This document shows positions 15,945 through 24,104 of a DNA stretch of 64,000 nt, one piece after another (positions within the stretch are counted from its first letter, which is position 1; every line of letters starts with the position of its first letter). The notes under the pieces are model-generated. The model had not been told where the DNA came from, did no database searches, and saw only the letters and a list, made by a program, of their open reading frames with translations. The stretch spans positions 1-64,000 of the forward strand of contig NZ_LZSX01000027.1 of NCBI RefSeq assembly GCF_001665835.1, given 5' to 3'. The position numbers were made by a program, and so were the translations under genes. The DNA comes from Mycobacterium colombiense. Lineage in GTDB: Bacteria; Actinomycetota; Actinomycetes; Mycobacteriales; Mycobacteriaceae.

Positions 15945-16194
15945 TCACCTGCGGCAGCTGATGGGGTGAAACGCCCGCCGCACGGCTAAGTCAACCGCTC
16001 GCGCCGGAAGGCATCGGCCGAGTCGTGGCCTTCATGGACGTCGCCGCGTTGCGGCGTTTCGACTTGCCCAATCGGCTGTCGCCTTAAGCAGTCGCAGCCG
16101 CAAACCCCTTGCGGTCCAACATGTTTACTGGCGGGCTTGATGGGGCTCGAGCCGCTACTCGCGCCAGTCTTGCCAACTGCCGAGACGGTAGCTT

Positions 16195-16558
16195 TCAAAA
16201 AGCCATGTCGTAACAGACCCAGGGCAGGGGGCCGACCAAGATCAAAGCCAGCAAGGTGACGCCCCCGATGATCCGCCACGTAATGGTCGACCGAAAGATC
16301 ACCGCCGTGACCGCCGAAGCGGTCGCCAGTACTGTCAACCCGGCAGCGATGACGACTTCGATGCGCGCCGACTGCACCGCGGATTCGGAGAACAGCGGGA
16401 AGAAGCCGGTTTCCAATTTGAACGCCAGAGCGCGATTGCTCTCGGCAATCAGCAACAGAAGAAGCGCGAGCATCATCGCCGCCAACCCGACCAGCGACAC
16501 ACAAGCGCCAAAGATATTGCGGTTGCGGGGGATCTATCGGGCCCGTGTACTGGGGCAT
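16195..16558 (-). pseudogene. Small three-helix membrane protein, frameshifted in a homopolymer
   Basis: An ATG at 16558 opens MPQYTGPIDP. The downstream frame, from a run of five C on the minus strand (16531-16527), reads PRNRNIFGACVSLVGLAAM and then three hydrophobic helices, ending CYDMAF. Removing one base from the run joins the two parts into a 120-residue protein. Either the gene is broken, the base is a sequencing error, or the run is phase-variable. A GTG at 16500 could give only the truncated 101-residue membrane part. Family not recognised; mycobacterial small membrane protein of unknown function. Confidence 0.6.
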
Positions 16559-16683
16559 CTCGTCCACAACCCAGATCGTGGGGGCGCGATCCACGGCAAC
16601 AGGGGCGAAGCGCAGACTGCGCCGTTGACCGCAGTTGGCCAGCTGATCACGTGGTGGATACCTGGTCATGTCACCGTGCTCAT

Positions 16684-17157
16684 GTGCGAGCGGAACCGTC
16701 GACGGGCCAATCACGGCTGGCCGGCCGGTTCCATACCTGGTGTGAGGCGTTCGTCGGGTGGTTGCCGTTCGGGCTCGGGGCGTTCGTCGCACCCACGTTC
16801 GTCGGCTTCTGCGTGATCAACGGCTTCACCTTCGGCGTTGATCTGAGCGTCCTCACGGGTTTGCGTGGCGCGCTCGGCCTTCCGGTGCCGATCGCGGTCA
16901 CGGCTGCCTACGTCTGCGCGTTGACGCTCAGCTACGTGCTCAATCGCATGCTCAATTTCCGGTCCCACGCACCCGTCGGGCCGCAGGTCGTGACCTACGT
17001 CGGGGTGGTCGTCGTCAATTACCTGGCTTTCATCCTCGGGGTCACCACCGCCCTGACCGCCATTGGAGTGCAGTATCAGCTGTCGCGGCTGGCGGCGGGC
17101 ATGTGTGAAGCGGTGTACATGTACAGCGCGATGAGGTGGGTGGTCTTCCGCCGCTGA
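16684..17157 (+). CDS. GtrA-like membrane protein
   Basis: About 157 residues with four predicted membrane helices and the GtrA-family signatures FVGFCVINGFTFGVDL near the N-terminus, LTLSYVLNRMLNFRS in the middle and YSAMRWVVFRR at the C-terminus. GtrA-like proteins are thought to flip or help present polyprenyl-linked sugars during cell-envelope glycan synthesis. The start is uncertain: GTG codons at 16651, 16654 and 16684 are in frame, and none has a clear ribosome-binding site. A small membrane protein gene follows in the same direction. Confidence 0.8.
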   Translation: MRAEPSTGQSRLAGRFHTWCEAFVGWLPFGLGAFVAPTFVGFCVINGFTFGVDLSVLTGLRGALGLPVPIAVTAAYVCALTLSYVLNRMLNFRSHAPVGPQVVTYVGVVVVNYLAFILGVTTALTAIGVQYQLSRLAAGMCEAVYMYSAMRWVVFRR

Positions 17158-17196
17158 CCCGCGGCCGGACCGCACTTGTTGGCCGAGGTGTAGCCC

Positions 17197-17523
17197 GTGC
17201 GTGACCTTCTCGCGACGGCGACGAAGGACGCTCGACACGTGACGGTAATCGCGGTCATCGCCGCGCTCGCGACAGCTACCTGCATCGGCTACTACTTCGG
17301 ACGGCGCGCGGCCTCGGCCCCGCCGAGCTGGAAGAAGCGAACGAGTCGGGTCGCACTGAGCAGGCAGGCCATCAACCTGCTCGCGATGATCACCGCACGC
17401 CGGATCCAGCAGCGCTTTCGGGCCGAGCGCATCGTCTCCGACATCGCCGCCAGACACGGGCTGAGAGTAGTTGCGCCCCTCCAATTTCGGCGCGGCGGAG
17501 CGGTGCGGTTGCGGCCCTATTAA
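17197..17523 (+). CDS. Small membrane-anchored basic protein, unknown function
   Basis: A 108-residue protein starting with GTG. An N-terminal helix VTVIAVIAALATATCIGYYFG would anchor it in the membrane. The rest is strongly basic (KKRTSR, ITARRIQQRFRAERIV, PLQFRRGGAVRLRPY) and probably cytosolic. It lies between the GtrA-like and SDR genes in the same direction, 11 bp before the SDR. No family recognised. Confidence 0.55.
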   Translation: MRDLLATATKDARHVTVIAVIAALATATCIGYYFGRRAASAPPSWKKRTSRVALSRQAINLLAMITARRIQQRFRAERIVSDIAARHGLRVVAPLQFRRGGAVRLRPY

Positions 17524-17534
17524 GGTGCATTGGC

Positions 17535-18275
17535 ATGGCTGCACTACAGGGAAAAGTGGCGTTGGTGACCGGAGCGTCGTCGGGCCTGGGCGCCGAAACG
17601 GCGAAGTTGTTTTCCCGCGAGGGCGCAACGGTTTTCGGCATCGGTCGTGACAGCGGACGCCTGACCGATGTTTTCACTGACATCGAACGTGGCGGATTCG
17701 CCGCGGTGGACATCGGTTCGGTGCAGGCCTGCCGGGACGCGGTCGAGCAGTGCGTCCGCGACTTCGGCGGCCTGGACATCCTCGTCAACGTCGCGGGGCG
17801 CCACCAGATGCGCCGGACGGAGTCGATGACCGACGACGACTGGGAACAAGACCTCGCGGTCAACCTCAATGGGCCGTTCTACCTGTGCAGGGCGGCACTG
17901 CCTCAGCTGCTGCAACGCGGCGGAAACATCGTCAACGTCAGTTCCATCGCCGGAGTCGAGGGGCAGGCGTATTCGGCCGGCTACTGTGCCGCCAAGCACG
18001 GCTTGATCGGCCTCACCCGTGCGTTGGCGGTGGAGTACACCGCCGATCGGTTGCGCGTCAACGCGGTCTGTCCCGGCGGCATGCTCACGCCGCAGATCGA
18101 ACAGTTCAGCGCGCCAGACGATCCCAATTACGACCTGATCATGCGGACGGCGTCGCCGCGCGGAATGATGCAACCCTCAGAGGTCGCCAACGTGATCGCC
18201 TTCCTCGCCAGCGATGCCGCGGCCGCGGTCCACGGCGCCGTCTACCGGGTCGACAACGGCAAAGGCGCCGGTTGA
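17535..18275 (+). CDS. Short-chain dehydrogenase/reductase
   Basis: A 246-residue classical SDR: GKVALVTGASSGLGAE cofactor loop, NVAGR in place of NNAG, catalytic Ser in NVSSIAG and Y-CAAK (YxxxK), then RVNAVCPGGMLT. The C-terminus ends with the usual VDNG segment. The beta-2 end FGIGRDS suggests NADP use. It is convergent with the DUF5134 gene, with only 25 bp between. Substrate unknown. Confidence 0.88.
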   Translation: MAALQGKVALVTGASSGLGAETAKLFSREGATVFGIGRDSGRLTDVFTDIERGGFAAVDIGSVQACRDAVEQCVRDFGGLDILVNVAGRHQMRRTESMTDDDWEQDLAVNLNGPFYLCRAALPQLLQRGGNIVNVSSIAGVEGQAYSAGYCAAKHGLIGLTRALAVEYTADRLRVNAVCPGGMLTPQIEQFSAPDDPNYDLIMRTASPRGMMQPSEVANVIAFLASDAAAAVHGAVYRVDNGKGAG

Positions 18276-18300
18276 GAAGCGCAGCACGATGCTGCCCTGG

Positions 18301-18954
18301 CTACCAGACGAGGGCGTCGAACATGAGCGCCGTGCCGGTGGCGGTGAGCGCCTGATACAGCGGTTCCCACCGCAGCAGCCGCGCGGCGGCCGGCATCCGC
18401 GCCCTTCGGCGTTCGCCGACGAAGCGGCAGGCCCAGTACAGGGCCACGGCGGCGAACCCCACCGCCCCGATCCAGTTCGCCGCGGCGAACCAGGAGAAGC
18501 CGGCCGCGGCCGGGGGCATGTCGTGTGAGGGCAGTTGCATGCCGGGCATGTCCATGGCCGCCGACTCCGGTTGTGCGTGCAGGTGTGTGGAAACACCCGG
18601 CACGGCGCCGCTCATCAGGGCATACATCCACGCCATCGCCGCCATCATCGCCGCGTAGTAGCACGTCTTCAGTCGCTTACGGGATGCCGAAGACGCCCGG
18701 ACGGCAACGCCCACGAACCAGACGCCGGCCAGAAGGAAAAAGAGGGTCGGACCGATTGCCGGCAGATCGAGCCCAACCCGCCACACCATCAAGACCATCG
18801 CGACCGACATCGTCAGGTGCAGCAGGTGAGTGAGCCGGCTCATCCATCGAGCATGTTGTGCGACAGCGAGATATGCGTACATGGCGACGCTCACGCCGAA
18901 CAGAACGGTGACGGCCCAGCGCAGCGCCGGTTCGCCGATCATGGCATGCAACAT
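18301..18954 (-). CDS. DUF5134 membrane protein with Met/His-rich loop, likely copper-linked
   Basis: A 217-residue polytopic membrane protein of the actinobacterial DUF5134 type with about six helices. A non-membrane loop carries HLHAQPES, then MDMPGMQL and SHDM, a Met/His-rich stretch of the kind that binds copper in periplasmic proteins. The ATG at 18954 is the start at which membrane helix 1 and the family begin. Upstream at 19000-19014 lies a perfect CsoR/RicR-like operator inside the promoter spacer, so the gene is probably induced by copper. The role (sensing, uptake or storage) is unknown. Confidence 0.72.
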   Translation of the reverse strand: MLHAMIGEPALRWAVTVLFGVSVAMYAYLAVAQHARWMSRLTHLLHLTMSVAMVLMVWRVGLDLPAIGPTLFFLLAGVWFVGVAVRASSASRKRLKTCYYAAMMAAMAWMYALMSGAVPGVSTHLHAQPESAAMDMPGMQLPSHDMPPAAAGFSWFAAANWIGAVGFAAVALYWACRFVGERRRARMPAAARLLRWEPLYQALTATGTALMFDALVW

Positions 18955-18999
18955 CGTGACCTGACGAAAATCGCCTGCGCTGCGCCCATGGCGCCACCG

Positions 19000-19014
19000 T
19001 ACCCCTATGGGGTA
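19000..19014 (-). promoter_or_regulatory. CsoR/RicR-like copper operator within the promoter of the DUF5134 gene
   Basis: TACCCC-TAT-GGGGTA is a perfect inverted repeat with a 3-nt centre, the pattern of CsoR-family (CsoR, RicR) operators. On the minus strand it sits between a TTGGCT -35 and a TACGGT -10 hexamer spaced 17 nt apart; the final TA of the repeat overlaps the -10. Repression by steric block is therefore expected. It lies 46-60 bp upstream of the DUF5134 ATG. Confidence 0.65.
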
Positions 19015-19182
19015 TTTGAGCCAACCACCATCGAGGGTGTCGGCGAAGGGTCGGCAACCCGGCCCGCAGACCGGGGTGCGGTAACGGTTCGGGCACGTTT
19101 CAATCACCCCGCGACACGTCGTGCGGCACCACGCTTCTCGTCGTTGACAATTCGGGCATGACGCAATCGCGGGAGTCCGACG

Positions 19183-20616
19183 ATGGCGCGTGAGTTCTCG
19201 CGGCAGACGTTTCTGCGAGGCGCTGTGGGAGCGTTGGCCACCGGCGCGGTCCTCGGCGCACCCCGGGTCGCCGCCGATCCAAGGGCTACCGGTTGGGAGG
19301 GTCTGTCCACCGCTCTCGGCGGTAAGGTGCTGCTTCCCGATAGCCCCCAATTCGCCGGGGCCAAGCAGGTTTTCAACACCAACTACAACGGGCTGACTCC
19401 CGCGGCGGTGGTCACCCCGACATCGGCGGCCGACGTGCAGAAGGCGATGGCCTTCGCGGCCGCCCACAACCTCAAGGTCGCCCCGCGCAGCGGCGGGCAC
19501 TCTTACATCGGCGCGTCGACCGCCAACGGCGCCATGGTGCTGGACCTGCGCCAACTGCCCGGGGATGCCAATTACGACGCCGCCACCGGGCAGGTGACGG
19601 TGACGCCGGCGACGAGCCTGTACACGATGCACCGGACGCTGGCCGCGGCCGGTCGCGGCGTCCCAACCGGTACGTGTCCGTCGGTCGGTGCCGCGGGGCA
19701 CGCGCTGGGCGGCGGCATGGGAGCCCAATCCCGGCACGCCGGCCTGCTCTGCGATCAGTTGACGTCAGCGTCGGTGGTGCTGCCCAGTGGCCAGGCGGTC
19801 ACCGCCTCCGCTGCCAGCAACCCGGACCTGTTCTGGGCACTGCGCGGCGGCGGCGGCGGCAACTTCGGCGTGACGACCTCGCTCACCTTCGCCACGTTCC
19901 CCACCAAGGACGTCGACGTCGTCAACCTCAACTTCCCGCCGCAGTCGTTCGCGCAGGTCCTCGTCGGTTGGCAGAACTGGCTTCGTACCGCCGATCGCAA
20001 CAGTTGGGCGCTCGCAGACGCCACCGTCGACCCGATGGGCGTGCACTGTCGAATCCTGGCGACCTGCCCGGCCGGGTCGGGTGGCAGCGCCGCGGCCGCG
20101 ATCACCCAGGCGGTGGGGCTGCAGCCATCGGGTACCGAGAACCACACCTTCAACTACATGGACCTGGTGAATTATCTGGCCGTCGGCAACCTCAACCCGT
20201 CACCGCTCGGGTACGTCGGAGGATCCGACGTCTTCGCCACCGTCAATGCGGGGGTGGCGCAGGGGATCGCGTCGGCGGTCAATGCCTTTCCCCGCGGTGC
20301 CGGCCGAATGCTGGCCATCATGCACGCTATGGACGGCGCCCTCGCCACGGTGGGGCCAGGCGCCACCGCCTTTCCATGGCGCCGGCAGTCGGCGCTGGTG
20401 CAGTGGTATGTGGAGACGGGCGATCCCGCGGCCGCGACCAACTGGCTCAACACGGCACATCAAGCGGTGCAACAGTATTCGGTCGGCGGCTACGTGAACT
20501 ACATCGAAGCCAACCAGCCTCCGTCGCGTTATTTCGGCCCGAATCTGTCCCGGCTGAGCGCCGTACGGCAGAAATACGATCCCGGCCGCGTCATGTACTC
20601 GGGGCTGAACTACTAG
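19183..20616 (+). CDS. Secreted FAD-linked (berberine-bridge-type) oxidoreductase
   Basis: A 477-residue FAD-binding PCMH/BBE oxidoreductase. The N-terminus FSRQTFLRGAVGA followed by a hydrophobic stretch and VAADP looks like a Tat signal, except that the second Arg of the twin pair is Gln. PRSGGHSYIG (H106) and GTCPSVG (C165) match the two attachment residues for bicovalent 8-alpha-histidyl, 6-S-cysteinyl FAD. The C-terminal VNYIEANQPPSRYFGPNLSRL is the BBE domain. Such enzymes oxidise sugars or alcohols with O2 outside the cell. It is divergent from the copper-operator gene; the shared gap is about 230 bp. Confidence 0.88.
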   Translation: MAREFSRQTFLRGAVGALATGAVLGAPRVAADPRATGWEGLSTALGGKVLLPDSPQFAGAKQVFNTNYNGLTPAAVVTPTSAADVQKAMAFAAAHNLKVAPRSGGHSYIGASTANGAMVLDLRQLPGDANYDAATGQVTVTPATSLYTMHRTLAAAGRGVPTGTCPSVGAAGHALGGGMGAQSRHAGLLCDQLTSASVVLPSGQAVTASAASNPDLFWALRGGGGGNFGVTTSLTFATFPTKDVDVVNLNFPPQSFAQVLVGWQNWLRTADRNSWALADATVDPMGVHCRILATCPAGSGGSAAAAITQAVGLQPSGTENHTFNYMDLVNYLAVGNLNPSPLGYVGGSDVFATVNAGVAQGIASAVNAFPRGAGRMLAIMHAMDGALATVGPGATAFPWRRQSALVQWYVETGDPAAATNWLNTAHQAVQQYSVGGYVNYIEANQPPSRYFGPNLSRLSAVRQKYDPGRVMYSGLNY

Positions 20617-20695
20617 CCGCCAATCAACCGATGGTTAGCCCGGCTCCGCACTGGGTACTTTCCAGTGTGTCTGTGGTGAGTTAAGGGGTTGGCGA

Positions 20696-20866
20696 ATGGC
20701 AATCGAGCACGGTCATGCACGGTGCCCGCGTTGCATGGCGTGGGCGCAGTACCGGTTTCTTGAGCGCGATGACGACAAGCTCGAATATCAGGTGCATTGC
20801 GATTCGTGCGGAAACCTGTACTCCGAGGTGACCATCGCGTCGGCGGTGACCACGCCGGCCGCCTGA
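20696..20866 (+). CDS. Small zinc-ribbon protein
   Basis: A 56-residue protein starting MAIEHGHARCPRCMAW and containing a second CDSCGN knuckle about 25 residues later. The Cys4 spacing C-x2-C ... C-x2-C is that of a rubredoxin-like zinc ribbon. An AAGGGG ribosome-binding site lies about 8 nt upstream. It is probably a stand-alone nucleic-acid or protein-binding module. The neighbour downstream is the Crp-type regulator, with 165 bp between. Confidence 0.55.
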   Translation: MAIEHGHARCPRCMAWAQYRFLERDDDKLEYQVHCDSCGNLYSEVTIASAVTTPAA

Positions 20867-21031
20867 ATGGCTCACCCGGCTCTCGTTCCAGGCTGAAGTT
20901 GGCGGGCGCGACCTGCTACGTTACGGAACCGCGCCCTGGTGTAAGGTCTGGACCGCGCGCAAAGACGCCCCCCACTCTGGAGCAGCGCCTAGTGCGCGCA
21001 ACGCCGTGCGAAACGCGTTGAAAGGGGCGGC

Positions 21032-21709
21032 GTGAACGAGGTATTGGCGCGAGCCGGCATCTTCCAGGGGATCGCTCCCGATGCGGTCGATGCGTTGGCT
21101 CGCCACCTGCAGCACGTATCGTTCCCGCGCAGGCGCACCGTCTTCGTCGAGGGCGAGCTGGGCGACGACCTCTACGTCATCCTGTCGGGCTCGGTGAAGA
21201 TCCGCCATCAGACGACCGACGGTCGCGAAACCGTCTTCGCGGTGCTGGGCCCCGGGGACGTGTTCGGTGAGCTTGCGCTGTTCGATCCCGGCCCGCGAAC
21301 CTCGACGGTGATCACCCTCACCGAGTTGGAAGCCGTGCGGATGGACCGCCACGCGTTGCGGACCTGGATCGTCGAACGCCCCGAAATCGCCGAGCAGCTG
21401 TTGCGGGTGTTGGCACGCCGACTTCGGCACACCAACAACACCCTGTGCGACCTGATCTTCACTGACGTCCCCGCCCGGGTAGCCAAGCAAATCCTCGATC
21501 TGGCAATGCGTTTCGGCACCAGCAACGGGGGCTCGGTGATGGTCGAGCACCACCTCACGCAGAAGGAACTCGCGCAACTCGTGGGGTCCTCGCGTGAAAC
21601 GGTCAATAAGGCGCTATCGGACTTCACCCAACGCGGATGGATCCGGCAACAGGGCAAGGCCATCATCATCGACCAACCCGCGAAGTTGGCCCGCCGCGCA
21701 AGGGCTTGA
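21032..21709 (+). CDS. Crp/Fnr-family transcription regulator (Crp paralogue)
   Basis: A 225-residue cyclic-nucleotide-binding regulator, very close in layout to mycobacterial Crp. The cNMP pocket reads FGELALFDPGPRTSTV (phosphate-binding Arg kept), followed by the dimer helix QLLRVLARRLRHTNN and a winged helix-turn-helix LTQKELAQLVGSSRETVNKAL. GTG at 21032 follows AAAGGGGCGG. It likely binds cAMP and TGTGA-type sites. Differences from Crp in the N-terminal half suggest a paralogue rather than the orthologue. Confidence 0.85.
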   Translation: MNEVLARAGIFQGIAPDAVDALARHLQHVSFPRRRTVFVEGELGDDLYVILSGSVKIRHQTTDGRETVFAVLGPGDVFGELALFDPGPRTSTVITLTELEAVRMDRHALRTWIVERPEIAEQLLRVLARRLRHTNNTLCDLIFTDVPARVAKQILDLAMRFGTSNGGSVMVEHHLTQKELAQLVGSSRETVNKALSDFTQRGWIRQQGKAIIIDQPAKLARRARA

Positions 21710-21734
21710 CGCTCGCATAGCCAAGTTTCACGCC

Positions 21735-22610
21735 CTAGGTGATCGACCAGAACTCCAGCAGGGTTCGCAATGTCGCCACCAGCGCGAGCGGTTGGTCCAG
21801 CATGGGATGGTGGCCGGCCAGGGCCAGCTCCACGAAGGGGCCGCGCAGCTGAAGCAGGGAACGGATCCGTTCGGCCATATCGGGTGGCACCAAGCCGGCT
21901 TCGCAACGCAAATACCCTACGCGGCAACGCATCGCGGTCAGCATGGTCTCTAACGACTTCTCGTCGGCGGGCGTCGGCTCGAGAAACTCACCGCCGAAGA
22001 TGGCCGGGTCGAACTTCCAAATCCATCCTTCGTCGGTTCTGCGCACCGACTCGCCCGCGATGTGCTGCCGGACGTAGGGCAGGATCAACTCCTGCGAGGG
22101 CACGGCCGTAAAGCGGGCCAGGATCTCATCTTTCGTCCGGTAGTGGTTGTGTTTGTGCCTACGTAGCCGCCCTTCCTCCGGCGCACGCTCCCACAACGGG
22201 GAGTCGATGACCAGCATGCTGTTGATCTGCTGGCTGTAGTGCATCGCCGCCGTGGACACGACCCAGCCGCCCATGCTGTGGCCGATGATCGTCGGACGTC
22301 CGGCGGGCCCGGCTGCTGCGGCGACCGCCATCACCTCACTTGCCCAGATTCGCAGGTCGTAACTGCCACGTGCTTCGCTGTCGCCATGGCCCGACAGATC
22401 CGGCGCGATCACCCGATGGGTGCGGGAAAAGAACGGCGCGACGTGATCCCACCACCCTGAATGCGCTCCGCCACCGTGGACGAGCACCACCGGAGGTTGG
22501 TCGGCATCGCCCCAGACGCGCAGGTGTATGCGGCAACCGTCGACGTCGACGTCACAGTGGTCCGGTTTTTGATCGAGCGCGGTGGTGAACCAGGACGGTG
22601 TAATAGGCAT
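21735..22610 (-). CDS. Alpha/beta hydrolase
   Basis: A roughly 291-residue alpha/beta hydrolase from the ATG at 22610 (MPITPSWF, where family similarity begins; an in-frame TTG at 22694 would add 28 residues). VLVHGGGAHSGWWDHVAP, LSGHGDSE, the elbow GHSMGGW and the C-terminal ALAGHHPMLDQP with the catalytic His are all present. Probable esterase, lactonase or C-C hydrolase. The gene is convergent with the Crp paralogue. Confidence 0.82.
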   Translation of the reverse strand: MPITPSWFTTALDQKPDHCDVDVDGCRIHLRVWGDADQPPVVLVHGGGAHSGWWDHVAPFFSRTHRVIAPDLSGHGDSEARGSYDLRIWASEVMAVAAAAGPAGRPTIIGHSMGGWVVSTAAMHYSQQINSMLVIDSPLWERAPEEGRLRRHKHNHYRTKDEILARFTAVPSQELILPYVRQHIAGESVRRTDEGWIWKFDPAIFGGEFLEPTPADEKSLETMLTAMRCRVGYLRCEAGLVPPDMAERIRSLLQLRGPFVELALAGHHPMLDQPLALVATLRTLLEFWSIT

Positions 22611-22725
22611 CTGGCGCGAGCGGGAAAACAGTTTTCCGACCTCCTGAGGATTCAACCGCGTTGTCTTAATCCAGGTTTCGCTCGGCACGGCCAATAGCGG
22701 CTCGCCGGGGCGGGAAATGTGGAAT

Positions 22726-23094
22726 TCACGAATTCGTCTCGGCCAGCCGCACCGTGACGGTTACCGCTCCCTTTTCGTCCCGGGTGGCGACGGCGTGTCC
22801 GGCGCGTTCGGTCTCGTCAAGCCGCAACGTCAGGGACCCACCGGCGTCGAGGAAGTTCCGCCACCACGTCTTCGCGTCGGGCATGTTGACGCTGATGACG
22901 ATGTCGCCGCCGGAACGGCGGTAGGCCACCGGGATGCTGTACGTGCGTCCGGAGCGTCGCCCCGTGTAGGTCAGCATCGTGATGTTGCGATTAATCAGCC
23001 GGCCGAAGCGGCGCGAGTTGGCCAGCGCGGCTATCGGCGCATTGAAAACAGGTGCGGCTCGCATCAGGAGGCGGCCAAGGTTGTTGGGACTCAC
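22726..23094 (-). CDS. F420-dependent nitroreductase-family (DDN-like) protein
   Basis: A 122-residue split-barrel protein of the deazaflavin-dependent nitroreductase family. MLTYTGRRSGRTYSIPVAY is the typical beta-core, and DAKTWWRNFLDAGG replaces the HPxWYxNL segment of the classical members. A basic N-terminal helix could associate with membrane. Located between two hydrolase-side genes, it is probably co-directional with the hydrolase at 21735-22610, 115 bp apart. Confidence 0.78.
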   Translation of the reverse strand: MSPNNLGRLLMRAAPVFNAPIAALANSRRFGRLINRNITMLTYTGRRSGRTYSIPVAYRRSGGDIVISVNMPDAKTWWRNFLDAGGSLTLRLDETERAGHAVATRDEKGAVTVTVRLAETNS

Positions 23095-23227
23095 GTTAAA
23101 AGTATCGCAGCAAATTCCGGCGAATAGTCGACCGTTGGAACTCGACGTGATGTCGCCCCGCTACACATGGAGGTAGCATCCCGCGCAGATGCTCCAGCGG
23201 TTGCCGCAAGCGAGGAAGAAGGCGCTG

Positions 23228-23581
23228 ATGACTGCTCCTGTCGACCCTTCGGTGCCGCCCAGCGGCATGGGCTGCCTCGAGTGCGATGAGGTCGGTGGTT
23301 GGTGGGTGCACTTGCGGCGCTGCGCCGCTTGCGGGCACATCGGTTGCTGCGACGACTCGCTGTCTCGTCATGCGACCAAGCACTGGCAGCAGACGGGGCA
23401 TCCGATCATCCGGTCGTTCGAGCCCGGCGAGGACTGGTTCTGGAACTACGAGGCCAACGACTATTACGATGGCCCGGAGCTGGCGCCACCCGAGTGCCGG
23501 CCCGAGGACCAGTCGGTTCCGGGGCCCCGCGGGCGCGTGCCACACAACTGGTTCGAGGTGCTCCGCCATCGAGACGGCTGA
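23228..23581 (+). CDS. UBP-type zinc-finger protein
   Basis: A 117-residue protein dominated by a ZnF-UBP domain: CLECDEVGGWWVHLRRC, CGHIGCCDDS, SRHATKHWQQTGHPIIRS. In bacteria this domain stands alone or is fused to other modules. The C-terminal tail (DYYDGPELAPPECRPEDQ) is acidic. The ATG at 23228 has a GAGGAAGAAGG ribosome-binding site, so it is favoured over an ATG at 23189. Its cellular role is unknown. Confidence 0.8.
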   Translation: MTAPVDPSVPPSGMGCLECDEVGGWWVHLRRCAACGHIGCCDDSLSRHATKHWQQTGHPIIRSFEPGEDWFWNYEANDYYDGPELAPPECRPEDQSVPGPRGRVPHNWFEVLRHRDG

Positions 23582-23774
23582 CGCGCTGGTCGCCGTGAAG
23601 CTTCGCGTGGCGGGTGCGCTGGGCCACAGTTGGCCGCTGTATCACAGTGTTGGGCAACCCGATACGTTCCTCGAAAGATTCACGGTACCGTCCTGGACCG
23701 AATCCGAGCGGCTGGAATACGACACCGATGGCGTCACCACGGCGCTGGGCATACCGTCGCCGATGATGCCGTGA
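23577..23774 (+). pseudogene. Remnant resembling the cytoplasmic tail of an MFS transporter
   Basis: A short frame that follows and slightly overlaps the zinc-finger gene reads KLRVAGALGHSWPLYHSVG, then ERFTVPSWTESERLEYDTDG. The VPSW-type segment followed by a charged Asp-rich stretch recalls the C-terminal tail of some actinobacterial MFS permeases that also occur beside UBP zinc fingers. There is no membrane part and no own start, so I call it a gene remnant. Confidence 0.35.
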
Positions 23775-23997
23775 GCGGTGCCGCGGAGCCGGCGAACCAG
23801 TCGGCATAAAAGCGGAAACCCTTGGCGGCAGGTGATTTCGCCATCGCTCGGCGAGAGCGGGCAGCACCCCCTCTTGGAATTGCGTCACTGCCGGGTCGAC
23901 TTACTGCCAAGCCGTGGTGCGAATGCGAGGGATGTCGTGCCCCGGCTCCGGTGAGAAAGTTGCCGAGCCATGCTGTACAGTTCTCGACGACCGGTTC

Positions 23998-24015
23998 ACG
24001 GAACTCGAGTTCCGT
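23998..24015. promoter_or_regulatory. 18-bp perfect palindrome upstream of mmpS
   Basis: ACGGAACTCGAGTTCCGT is a perfect palindrome 90-107 bp before the mmpS ATG. A TACAGT -10-like hexamer lies at 23976-23981 inside the palindromic octamer CTGTACAG (23973-23980), so the long palindrome would be just downstream of the transcription start. It has the size of a TetR- or MarR-type operator. The rest of the 23775-24104 gap holds no gene that I can support. Confidence 0.55.
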
Positions 24016-24104
24016 CTCGCGACCGGGGTTCGCGGGTGGCGTCCGGCGAGGGTGCCCCGCTGCGCGCTGCCACGGTCGTGCGAAGAGTGGGAGGGAGGCA
24101 ACGG

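Noticed and set aside
15986..16792. A 268-codon minus-strand frame across the frameshifted membrane gene
   Set aside because: Only the short MPQYTGPIDP part is likely real; the rest is Arg/Thr-rich noise in the wrong frame.
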